A stretch of DNA of 14,611 nt from assembly GCA_021779235.1 (NCBI GenBank), contig JAJYBA010000025.1, forward strand, positions 1 through 14,611. Direction: 5' to 3'. The translations under genes were made by a program, and so were the position numbers. Shown here piece by piece: positions 7,164 through 13,866 of the stretch. Each line of letters opens with the position of its first letter. The first letter of the stretch is position 1. The DNA is from Bacillota bacterium. GTDB lineage: Bacteria; Bacillota; Clostridia; Clostridiales; Clostridiaceae. The notes under the pieces are model-generated. The model had not been told where the DNA came from. It did not search any database and was given only the letters and a program-made list of their open reading frames with translations.

Positions 7164-8477
7164 TTACATTTCTTTTTTTATACCCCTATTTAAAGTGTTT
7201 TCATAATCTATAAATTCATATACATCTTTCTTAAATAAATCACTAAAACTCTGAAGCTCTTCCAAACTTAAATCTTCTATAGCCTTATGCTTTTGTTCAC
7301 AATGTATAACAATAGCACCTATGATTTCATGGGCATCTCTAAAGGCCATTCCCTTATTTACAAGATAATCAGCAGCTTCAGTAGCATTTAAGAAACCTCT
7401 TTTAACTGCACTATACATATTGTGTTTTTTAACTTTTAAAGTACTTAGCATTCCATTCATAACCTTTAAGCATTTTAAAACTGTGTCAACTGCATCAAAG
7501 AAGGGTTCCTTATCTTCCTGCATATCCTTATTATAGGCCAGCGGAATTCCTTTCATAGTGGTAAGTAAGCTTATTAAGTCTCCATATACTCTTCCAGTCT
7601 TTCCTCTTATAAGTTCTGCTGCATCTGGATTTCTTTTCTGTGGCATTATACTACTGCCTGTAGAGAATTCATCACTGATTTCAATAAAATCAAACTCTTT
7701 AGTACTCCATAAAATGAATTCCTCACTTAATCTGCTAAGATGCATCATTATTATAGAAAAAGCTGATAAAAGTTCTAATAAATAATCTCTATCGCTTACT
7801 CCATCCATAAAATTATTTACGGGCTTTTTAAACCCCAGTTCACTTGTTGTAAAACTTCTATCTGTATCATAGGTTGTTCCTGCCAGAGCGCAGCACCCAA
7901 GAGGATTTTCATCCATAATCTCAATAGCGCTAATAAGCCTTTTCTTATCGCGACACAGCATATTATAGTATGCCATAATATGTTGTTTGAAGGTTACTAC
8001 CTGAGCTCTTTGTAGATGTGTGTAACCTGGCATTATTATAGCATTGTCATTTCCTAATTTTTCAATAGTACTTAAAATAATATCTAAATTATCAATAACC
8101 TCTTTAGCTTTGTATTTTGAATATAATCTCATATCCACTGCAACCTGATCATTTCGACTTCTTGCTGTATGAAGCTTCTTACCTACATCACCTATACGCT
8201 TTGTAAGTTGTATTTCCATAAAACTGTGAATATCTTCATAGTTACCTTCAATTTTCAATTTACCTTCTTCAATATCCGAAAGAATAGAACTCAATCCATT
8301 AACTATAGTCTCACACTCTTTATCAGTTAAAATGCTACATTTAGTAAGCATTTTAACATGAGCTATACTGCCTATTATATCTTCATAATATAATCTTTTA
8401 TCAAAGCTTAGAGAACTATTAAAGTCCTCCATAAGCTTGCTTTCGTAACCTTCAAATCTTCCACCCCAAAGTTTCAT
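7164..8477 (-). CDS. argH: Argininosuccinate lyase
   Basis: Splits argininosuccinate into arginine and fumarate, the last step of arginine synthesis, in the cytoplasm as a homotetramer. From ATG 8477 (437 aa, usual length is about 440-470) the family blocks are in order: KLWGGRF at the start, TARSRNDQVA (105-114), YTHLQRAQ (152-159) and the fumarase/aspartase superfamily signature GSSIMPQKRNP (274-284), whose serine is the catalytic acid/base residue. An in-frame GTG three codons upstream is part of the GGGTGAT ribosome binding site, so ATG is preferred. It lies 42 bases after argG and shares its transcript; the operon ends at the hairpin 7087-7124. Confidence 0.98.
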   Translation of the reverse strand: MKLWGGRFEGYESKLMEDFNSSLSFDKRLYYEDIIGSIAHVKMLTKCSILTDKECETIVNGLSSILSDIEEGKLKIEGNYEDIHSFMEIQLTKRIGDVGKKLHTARSRNDQVAVDMRLYSKYKAKEVIDNLDIILSTIEKLGNDNAIIMPGYTHLQRAQVVTFKQHIMAYYNMLCRDKKRLISAIEIMDENPLGCCALAGTTYDTDRSFTTSELGFKKPVNNFMDGVSDRDYLLELLSAFSIIMMHLSRLSEEFILWSTKEFDFIEISDEFSTGSSIMPQKRNPDAAELIRGKTGRVYGDLISLLTTMKGIPLAYNKDMQEDKEPFFDAVDTVLKCLKVMNGMLSTLKVKKHNMYSAVKRGFLNATEAADYLVNKGMAFRDAHEIIGAIVIHCEQKHKAIEDLSLEELQSFSDLFKKDVYEFIDYENTLNRGIKKEM

Positions 8478-8519
8478 GTATATCACCCGTTCAACCTTCT
8501 ATAAATTTTGTGGTTTTCC

Positions 8520-9722
8520 TTAGTAATTGTTTAATTTTTTGTACGCTTTGATTTTGCTTGGTAGTGAAAATAAATTTATAAATCCTTCTGAATCCTTATG
8601 ATCATAAAGTTTGCTTGCACCAAAAGAAGATATACCTTCATCATAAAGAGCATAAGGTGATTCTTTGCCCGCTACCATTATATTTCCCTTATAAAGCTTT
8701 AGTTTAACAGTGCCTGTTACAGTTTCTTGAGTCTTATCTACAAATGCATCAAGAGCTTCTCTCATAGTAGTAAACCAAAGTCCATCGTAAACTAATTCTC
8801 CATATTTTTGTGATACTAAGTATTTGAAGTGTAATGTATCCTTGTCTAAGGTTATTTCCTCTAATTCTTTATGGGCTGCGTACAGTACAGTGCCACCTGG
8901 AGTTTCATATATTCCTCTTGATTTCATTCCCACTAGTCTATTTTCTACTAAATCTATAACACCTATTCCATTTTCTCCACCAATTTTATTTAATACTGTA
9001 ACGATATCTATTGGCTCGAGTTCCATGCCGTCTATTTTCTTGGCAATTCCTTTTTCAAAATATATTTCTACATAAGAAGGTTCATCTTTAGCTTTTTCTG
9101 GTGGTATAGTCATAAGATAGATATCTTGTTTATGTTCATTATTTAAATCTTCAATATCTCCACCTTCATGACTTATATGCCATAAGTTTTGATCTCTTGA
9201 GTATATTTTTTCCTTTGTAACTGATATTTCTATCCCTCTAACATTCGCATAATCTATAGCATCTTCTCTTGATTTTATATCCCAAATTCTCCAAGGAGCA
9301 ATAATCTTTATAGTAGGGTCTATGGCTGCTATTCCAACTTCAAATCTAACTTGATCATTTCCCTTACCGGTACATCCGTGGCATATATATTTCGACCCTT
9401 CTTTATGAGCAATCTCTACAAGCTTTTTAGCTATTAATGGTCTTGCAAAGGAAGTTCCTAATAAATACTTCCCTTCATATGTAGCATTTGCTTTAACTCC
9501 TTTAAATACGTAATCTTTTATAAATTCAGCTGTTACGTTTTCAATATAAATTTTTTCTACCCCTGATTTTAAAGCCTTTTTCTCAATTTCCTTCATATCG
9601 TCTTCTTGTCCAACATTAATACAGGCTGCTATAACATCCACATCATAGTTTTCCTTAAGCCAAGTTGTAATTATAGAGGTATCTAATCCTCCTGAATACG
9701 CTAAAACCACTTTTTCTTTCAT
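8520..9722 (-). CDS. argG: Argininosuccinate synthase
   Basis: Joins citrulline and aspartate, using ATP, to give argininosuccinate in the cytoplasm. The 400 aa length is typical. The N-type ATP pyrophosphatase loop AYSGGLDTS (8-16) and the second signature GCTGKGND (116-123), followed by QVRFEV, are intact. The ATG at 9722 follows AAAGGGGAT. It is upstream of argH and co-oriented with the amino-acid transporter, whose last gene ends 121 bases before. A promoter-like pair lies in that gap (9762-9790), but no terminator is evident, so some transcription may come from the transporter operon. Early arginine genes (argC, J, B, D, F) are not in the window. Confidence 0.98.
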   Translation of the reverse strand: MKEKVVLAYSGGLDTSIITTWLKENYDVDVIAACINVGQEDDMKEIEKKALKSGVEKIYIENVTAEFIKDYVFKGVKANATYEGKYLLGTSFARPLIAKKLVEIAHKEGSKYICHGCTGKGNDQVRFEVGIAAIDPTIKIIAPWRIWDIKSREDAIDYANVRGIEISVTKEKIYSRDQNLWHISHEGGDIEDLNNEHKQDIYLMTIPPEKAKDEPSYVEIYFEKGIAKKIDGMELEPIDIVTVLNKIGGENGIGVIDLVENRLVGMKSRGIYETPGGTVLYAAHKELEEITLDKDTLHFKYLVSQKYGELVYDGLWFTTMREALDAFVDKTQETVTGTVKLKLYKGNIMVAGKESPYALYDEGISSFGASKLYDHKDSEGFINLFSLPSKIKAYKKLNNY

Positions 9723-9761
9723 TTTTATATCCCCTTTCGCTCTTCTTCTTTTGTATTTTTA

Positions 9762-9790
9762 ATATTATATATTTTAATGCCTTTTGTTAA
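9762..9790 (-). promoter_or_regulatory. Candidate argG promoter
   Basis: Minus-strand TTAACA (9790-9785), a 17-base spacer and TAATAT (9767-9762) resemble a sigma-A promoter. The predicted start, near 9755, lies about 30 bases before argG. Confidence 0.55.
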
Positions 9791-9815
9791 ATAATCATGT
9801 TTATTAATTTGAAAT

Positions 9816-9829
9816 TGAATATTATTTAT
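9816..9829. promoter_or_regulatory. Weak ARG-box-like site upstream of argG
   Basis: TGAATATTATTTAT on the plus strand has a perfect TGAAT half-site and a degenerate second half, 7 of the 10 informative positions of TGAAT-N4-ATTCA. It lies about 25 bases upstream of the candidate argG -35. In such AT-rich DNA this could be chance. It is listed because argG is a classical ArgR/AhrC target. Confidence 0.25.
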
Positions 9830-9843
9830 TACATAGATTTTAT

Positions 9844-10575
9844 CTAAAGTATTTTATTTAAAAACTCCTTAGTTCTCTGCTCTTTAGGAGCAGTAAAAAA
9901 TTCTTCCGGTGTTCCCTCTTCAATTATTTTTCCTCCGTCCATGAAAATCACCCTATCTGCAACTTCTTTGGCAAATCCCATTTCATGTGTTACAACCACC
10001 ATGGTCATGCCTTCTTTTGCAAGATCCTTCATTACTCCTAAAACCTCTCCAACGAGCTCGGGATCTAAGGCAGAGGTAGGTTCATCAAAGAGCATTATAT
10101 CCGGTCTCATAGCCAGAGCTCTTGCAATAGCTACCCTTTGCTTTTGTCCACCTGACAATTTTGATGGGTAACTCTCTAGTTTTTCTTTAAGACCTACCTT
10201 TTCAACAATTTCCTCTGATCTCTTTAATACTTCTTCTTTAGCTTCATGTTTTACGGTAATTGGAGCTTCCATTACGTTTTGGAGTACAGTCATATGAGGA
10301 AACAGATTAAAGTTTTGGAATACCATTCCTACTTTTTCAATGGTATTTCTCATTTGTTTTTTGTTTTTAACGTTCAGTTTTTCTTCTTCAATAAAAACCT
10401 CTCCCATATTAGGCTCCTCAAGGTGATTTAGACATCTTAAAAATGTACTTTTCCCTGAGCCAGAAGGTCCTATTATAACCAGCACTTCGCCTTTTTTAAC
10501 TGTTACATTTAAATCTTCAAATACTGTTAGTGAACCAAATTTCTTAGTTAAATTTTTAGTTTCTATCATATACAT
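9844..10575 (-). CDS. Polar amino-acid ABC transporter, ATP-binding subunit (GlnQ/ArtM type)
   Basis: Cytoplasmic ATPase driving amino-acid import with the permease encoded 15 bases upstream. All nucleotide-binding motifs are intact in the 243 aa: Walker A GPSGSGKS (36-43), Q-loop Gln87, signature LSGGQ (140-144), Walker B ending in D164-E165, D-loop SALD (168-171) and H-loop His197. The family-typical FQNFNLFPHMTV follows the Q-loop. ATG 10575 follows AGGAGAGGTGAT with good spacing. It is the last transporter gene, and no clear terminator follows before argG. Substrate class (polar amino acid) comes from family resemblance; arginine or citrulline is suggested by context. Confidence 0.96.
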   Translation of the reverse strand: MYMIETKNLTKKFGSLTVFEDLNVTVKKGEVLVIIGPSGSGKSTFLRCLNHLEEPNMGEVFIEEEKLNVKNKKQMRNTIEKVGMVFQNFNLFPHMTVLQNVMEAPITVKHEAKEEVLKRSEEIVEKVGLKEKLESYPSKLSGGQKQRVAIARALAMRPDIMLFDEPTSALDPELVGEVLGVMKDLAKEGMTMVVVTHEMGFAKEVADRVIFMDGGKIIEEGTPEEFFTAPKEQRTKEFLNKIL

Positions 10576-10590
10576 TCCGAATCACCTCTC

Positions 10591-11238
10591 CTAATATACT
10601 GACAGTCTTTTTTCATAGTATGAAAATACCGTAGTAAAAATTGTTGTCATAAAAAGATACAAACATCCTGTGATAAAGAAAGCCTCCATAGGTCTAAAGC
10701 TTGAGGCATATAAAAGCTGTGCTGATCTCATAATTTCCACCATGGCTATGGTAGACACTAAAGAGGTGTCCTTAAGCATCGTTATAAATTCATTACCTAC
10801 AGATGGAATAATTATTTTAAAGGTTTGAGGTAATACAACTCTTCTCATAGTATCAAAATAAGTAAAACCTAATGATTTACAAGCCTCAAACTGACCTTTA
10901 TCTACTGAAAGTATTCCACCTCTTATTATTTCTCCCATGTAGGCTCCTGAATTTAAACTAAGTCCTATTATTGCTGCCTGGAAGGGTGTAAACCTAATAC
11001 CTAAATAAGGCAACCCATAATAGAAAACAAATAACTGAAGTAGCATTGGTGTTCCTCTAAAGAGCCAGGTATAAAAACCTGCTAAAGTAACCATTAACTT
11101 ATTTTTAGAAAGCTTTAATAGAGCTGTAAACATACCTATTAAACTTCCAACCACTACTGATATAAGAGTTAATTCCATGGTTATCAAACTTCCTTTTAAT
11201 AACACCGGAAACATATCCTTTAAAATGTTTATATCCAT
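10591..11238 (-). CDS. Polar amino-acid ABC transporter, permease subunit
   Basis: Membrane channel of the importer, HisM/GlnP family. From ATG 11238 it has 215 aa, typical for the family. FRGTPMLLQ (60-68) is a hallmark of the polar amino-acid branch, and the EAA loop (about 115-138, GQFEACKSLGF then LPQ) is the contact for the ATPase. About five membrane helices are visible. The frame extends upstream to a TTG at 11277, but the ATG is preceded by AAGGGGG and gives the family N-terminus, so it is the better start. A single permease gene is present, so the channel is probably a homodimer. It is separated from the binding-protein gene by a 25-base palindrome. Confidence 0.95.
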   Translation of the reverse strand: MDINILKDMFPVLLKGSLITMELTLISVVVGSLIGMFTALLKLSKNKLMVTLAGFYTWLFRGTPMLLQLFVFYYGLPYLGIRFTPFQAAIIGLSLNSGAYMGEIIRGGILSVDKGQFEACKSLGFTYFDTMRRVVLPQTFKIIIPSVGNEFITMLKDTSLVSTIAMVEIMRSAQLLYASSFRPMEAFFITGCLYLFMTTIFTTVFSYYEKRLSVY

Positions 11239-11268
11239 TGTTTTTTCCCCCTTGCATTCCTCTGGGGC

Positions 11269-11293
11269 AGATAACAATTATTAATTGTTATCT
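11269..11293. repeat. Perfect 25-base palindrome between binding-protein and permease genes
   Basis: AGATAACAATTA (11269-11280) and its exact reverse complement (11282-11293) surround a single central base. On the transporter mRNA the hairpin begins about six bases after the binding-protein stop codon, and no T tract follows. It is not a standard terminator. It could protect the upstream message from 3' decay or partly limit readthrough, which would give more binding protein than permease. An operator is the alternative. Confidence 0.8.
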
Positions 11294-11299
11294 ACCTTG

Positions 11300-12091
11300 T
11301 TATTTTGTATATGCATCGAATCCAAACCATTTTTGTGAAAGCTTAGATAACGTTCCATCTGTTTTAAGTTCATTAAGTGCCTTTTGTATTGCTGCTCTTA
11401 ACTCCTTATCTTCTTTTTTAAATCCAATTCCCATAGGTTCTTCGCTAATTACGTCCTTTAAAACATCATATTCACCTGGTTTCTTAGCTACATAATATCC
11501 GCCAACTTGAGCATCCATAATAACTGCATCTACTCTTCCAGCTGACAGCTCTTGGAAAGCCTCTGTTATTTTGTCATACTTTTTAACTTCTTTTAACCCT
11601 TTCATTGCTGTGGCTGCACTATCTCCAGTAGACCCTAGCTGACAAGCTACTATCTTACCCTTCAAATCTCCCAAGTTCTTTATTGATGTATCCCCTTGTT
11701 TTATAGCAACAACTTGTCCACCCATTACGTAAGTGTCTGAAAAATCTATACTTTCTTTTCTCTTATCTGTAATGCTCATACCTGAAAGTATAATATTAAA
11801 TTTTGATGAGGTAAGAGCTAAAAGTATTCCATTAAAATCTGTAGTAGTATACTCTGTTTCTACACCTAATTTCTTTCCTATTTCATTTCCTAAATCTACA
11901 TCAAAACCTACTAAATTGTTTTTAGCATCTCTAAATTCCATTGGAGGATAAGAGTCATCTAATCCTATAGTCAATTTGCCCGCTTTTTGAACTGCTTGTA
12001 GAGAATTAAGTTTTTCTTGTTTTTGACCACATCCTACAAGTAATGCACCTGCCATAGTAACAGTTAATATAATTGACATGAATTTTTTCAT
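11300..12091 (-). CDS. Polar amino-acid ABC transporter, substrate-binding lipoprotein (family 3)
   Basis: Extracellular solute-binding protein that captures an amino acid and passes it to the permease. From ATG 12091 (263 aa) residues 1-20 are a lipoprotein signal ending in the lipobox L-V-G-C, with the lipid-bearing cysteine at 21. The mature part shows family-3 blocks: KLTIGLDDSYPPMEF near residues 39-53, NNLVGFDVDLGNEIG near 58-72, ITDKRKESIDFSDTY near 105-119, whose Arg normally binds the ligand carboxylate, and GRVDAVIMD. An upstream in-frame GTG (12100) is less well placed relative to the GAGGAG site. It is the first gene of the transporter operon. Ligand specificity cannot be read directly; an ARG-box-like site in its leader and the neighbouring argGH favour arginine or citrulline. 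Confidence 0.95.
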   Translation of the reverse strand: MKKFMSIILTVTMAGALLVGCGQKQEKLNSLQAVQKAGKLTIGLDDSYPPMEFRDAKNNLVGFDVDLGNEIGKKLGVETEYTTTDFNGILLALTSSKFNIILSGMSITDKRKESIDFSDTYVMGGQVVAIKQGDTSIKNLGDLKGKIVACQLGSTGDSAATAMKGLKEVKKYDKITEAFQELSAGRVDAVIMDAQVGGYYVAKKPGEYDVLKDVISEEPMGIGFKKEDKELRAAIQKALNELKTDGTLSKLSQKWFGFDAYTK

Positions 12092-12124
12092 TTGTACCAC
12101 TCCTCATTAATAATATTATGTTTA

Positions 12125-12138
12125 TGAATATTTATACA
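12125..12138. promoter_or_regulatory. Candidate ArgR/AhrC operator (ARG box) in the transporter leader
   Basis: Minus-strand TGTATAAATATTCA (12138-12125) matches the ARG-box pattern TGAAT-N4-ATTCA at 9 of 10 informative positions with an all-A/T centre. It lies about 35-47 bases upstream of the binding-protein ATG and downstream of the candidate promoter, where a bound repressor could block elongation. Two weaker 7-of-10 sites lie at 12257-12270, just upstream of the -35, and at about 12286-12299. Confidence 0.5.
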
Positions 12139-12218
12139 CATTTATGTATAGTGTATATTTCTGACTCACACTGTAGTTTTTTAATTTTTTCGTTGGTATT
12201 ACTGTCTTGTTTTTATTT

Positions 12219-12247
12219 ATTATATATTGGTTTTTATAATAACGCAA
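12219..12247 (-). promoter_or_regulatory. Candidate promoter of the amino-acid transporter operon
   Basis: Minus-strand TTGCGT (12247-12242), a 17-base spacer and a perfect TATAAT (12224-12219) form the best promoter in this intergenic region. The predicted start, near 12212, leaves an untranslated leader of about 120 bases that contains short dyads, such as TATACAC/GTGTATA, and the ARG-box-like site. Confidence 0.65.
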
Positions 12248-12349
12248 TACTTTTTTATTATATTTATTCATTTTTTTTAATATTTATGCATACGAATAAA
12301 TTAAAACTTGCTAAAGTGATTGATTTTACTCAATTGTAGTAATAATAAA

Positions 12350-12389
12350 AATATGATTACTACCTAGTAAACTACTGTGTAATCATATT
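12350..12389 (-). repeat. Eleven-bp inverted repeat in the transporter-aminopeptidase intergenic region
   Basis: AATATGATTAC (12350-12360) and GTAATCATATT (12379-12389) are perfect inverted arms around an 18-base loop. On the minus strand the second arm runs into TTTTTATTATTA, so the element looks like a terminator or attenuator for a minus-strand transcript starting further right. It lies outside the predicted transcripts of both flanking genes. The 410-base gap 12101-12510 otherwise holds only the promoters and operator-like sites listed here. Confidence 0.6.
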
Positions 12390-12454
12390 AATGACAATGC
12401 ATGATTTTAGGAAACCATCTTCAAGTAATAATTACAAAGTTATTCTTTCATATT

Positions 12455-12484
12455 TTGTAATAAAATGTTAAAATATCATATAAC
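12455..12484 (+). promoter_or_regulatory. Candidate promoter of the aminopeptidase gene
   Basis: TTGTAA (12455-12460), an 18-base spacer and TATAAC (12479-12484) lie just upstream of GGAGG and the ATG at 12511, leaving a leader of about 20 bases. The -35 overlaps one arm of an 8-bp inverted repeat, ATTACAAA (12431-12438) and TTTGTAAT (12454-12461), which could be an operator. Confidence 0.45.
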
Positions 12485-12510
12485 AAATTATTTACATATG
12501 GAGGTTTATT

Positions 12511-13743
12511 ATGGAAAACTTTGAAAAAATGCTTGAAAAGTACGCTGAGCTTGCAGTAACAGTAGGTGTGAATATTCAAAAGGGACAAACGCTTGTAATT
12601 AATGCGCCTATAGTAGCTGCAGATTTTATAAGAAAGGTTTCAAAAAAAGCTTATGAAGCTGGTGCTAAAAATGTTCATGTAGAGTGGAAAGATGAGGAAC
12701 TAAGCTTAATAAAATTTATGAATGCTCCTGATGAGGCCTTTAAAGAATTTCCTCTATGGAAAGCTAACGGTTATGAACAACTAGCTAAAGATGGAGCTGC
12801 TTTTTTAACTATCTCAGCTACCAATCCAGATTTGTTAAAGGATGTAAATCCTGAGAGAATTGCAAATGCAAATAAAACCTCCGCCATAGCTATGAAGGAA
12901 TATAGAAAATACTCCCAAACTGGTAAGATAAGTTGGGGAATTGTTTCAGTACCTACAAAAGAATGGGCAGCTAAAGTTTTCCCCGACCTACTCCCTGAAG
13001 AAAGAATTGAAAAGCTTTGGGAGAATATATTTAAAGTTACTAGAGTAGATGTAGCCAACCCTGTTAATGCTTGGAAGGAACATATAGATAACCTTAAAAA
13101 TAAAATGGATTATCTTAATAATAAAAGATTTAAAAAGCTTTTTTATAAAGCTCCTGGAACAGATTTAACGGTAGAGCTTCCACATAATCATTTATGGGTA
13201 GGCGGTGGATTAACCGACGAAAAAGGAACTTACTTTATTCCTAATATGCCAACAGAAGAAGTATTCACTATGCCTCTCAAAGATGGAGTTAATGGTGTTT
13301 TAAGCAGTACAAAACCTTTGAATTACGGGGGTAATACAATAGAAAATTTCACCTTTACCTTTGAAAAAGGCAAAATAGTTGAATTTACTGCTGAAAAAGG
13401 CTATGAAACTTTGAAAAAATTAATTGAAACTGATGATGGCTCTCACTATTTAGGTGAAGTTGCACTAGTTCCTCATTCTTCGCCAGTTTCAGACTGTAAT
13501 ATTATCTTCTACAATACATTATTTGATGAAAACGCTTCCTGTCATTTTGCTATCGGTGCTGCTTATCCACTTTGCATAGAAGGTGGAACATCAATGAGTA
13601 AAGATGACCTTGAAAAAAATAGCGCTAACACAAGTTTAACTCATGTAGATTTTATGATCGGTTCTCCTGAAATGAATATAGATGGAGAAACTGCTGATGG
13701 TGAAATAGAAGCTATATTTAGAAATGGCAATTGGGCTTTCTAA
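12511..13743 (+). CDS. Aminopeptidase, peptidase family M29 (AmpS/PepS type)
   Basis: Cytoplasmic metal-dependent aminopeptidase that removes N-terminal residues from short peptides. The 410 aa length is typical. Residues expected to bind the two metals or act in catalysis are present at family positions: Glu250 (in MPTEEVF), Glu316 (in LGEVALVP), His345 (in SCHFAIG), Tyr352 (in AAYP), His378 and Asp380 (in LTHVDFMIGS). The ATG at 12511 follows a good GGAGG site; there is no signal peptide. It is divergent from the amino-acid transporter and convergent with carB, so it stands as a single-gene unit. Peptide preference cannot be predicted from sequence. Confidence 0.95.
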   Translation: MENFEKMLEKYAELAVTVGVNIQKGQTLVINAPIVAADFIRKVSKKAYEAGAKNVHVEWKDEELSLIKFMNAPDEAFKEFPLWKANGYEQLAKDGAAFLTISATNPDLLKDVNPERIANANKTSAIAMKEYRKYSQTGKISWGIVSVPTKEWAAKVFPDLLPEERIEKLWENIFKVTRVDVANPVNAWKEHIDNLKNKMDYLNNKRFKKLFYKAPGTDLTVELPHNHLWVGGGLTDEKGTYFIPNMPTEEVFTMPLKDGVNGVLSSTKPLNYGGNTIENFTFTFEKGKIVEFTAEKGYETLKKLIETDDGSHYLGEVALVPHSSPVSDCNIIFYNTLFDENASCHFAIGAAYPLCIEGGTSMSKDDLEKNSANTSLTHVDFMIGSPEMNIDGETADGEIEAIFRNGNWAF

Positions 13744-13806
13744 TCAATTTAGGATCACATCCTCGTGATATTAGTTCTAGCTTTCTACAATGATTTCAAA
13801 CTATTA

Positions 13807-13847
13807 AAAACACGTAACAGGTTATGAATTAACCCGTTACATGTTTT
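13807..13847 (-). terminator. Terminator of the carB transcript, shared with the aminopeptidase
   Basis: On the minus strand AAAACATGTAACGGGTT (13847-13831) pairs with AACCTGTTACGTGTTTT (13823-13807) through 17 positions including two G-T wobbles. The loop is seven bases and the tail is TTTTTAATAGTTTG. On the plus strand the wobbles become mismatches, so carB is the main client. Its 3' arm shares 17 identical bases with the argGH terminator. Confidence 0.8.
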
Positions 13848-13866
13848 ACTTGTAATTACCTTTTTA

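Noticed and set aside
9833..9848. Hairpin TAGAT/ATCTA after the ATPase stop as a transporter terminator
   Set aside because: Only five A/T-rich pairs with a three-base loop and no T run; too weak to call.
11239..11277. N-terminal extension of the permease from TTG 11277
   Set aside because: The added residues are polar and unlike permease N-termini, and the ATG at 11238 has a strong ribosome binding site.
12118..12339. Plus-strand 73-codon frame in the transporter-aminopeptidase intergenic region
   Set aside because: It is a low-complexity F/L/Y/I-rich translation of AT-rich DNA, has no ribosome binding site, and overlaps the transporter promoter and ARG-box-like site.
13753..13775. ATCAC/GTGAT hairpin just after the aminopeptidase stop
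   Set aside because: The stem is only five pairs and no T tract follows; the hairpin at 13807-13847 is the better terminator.
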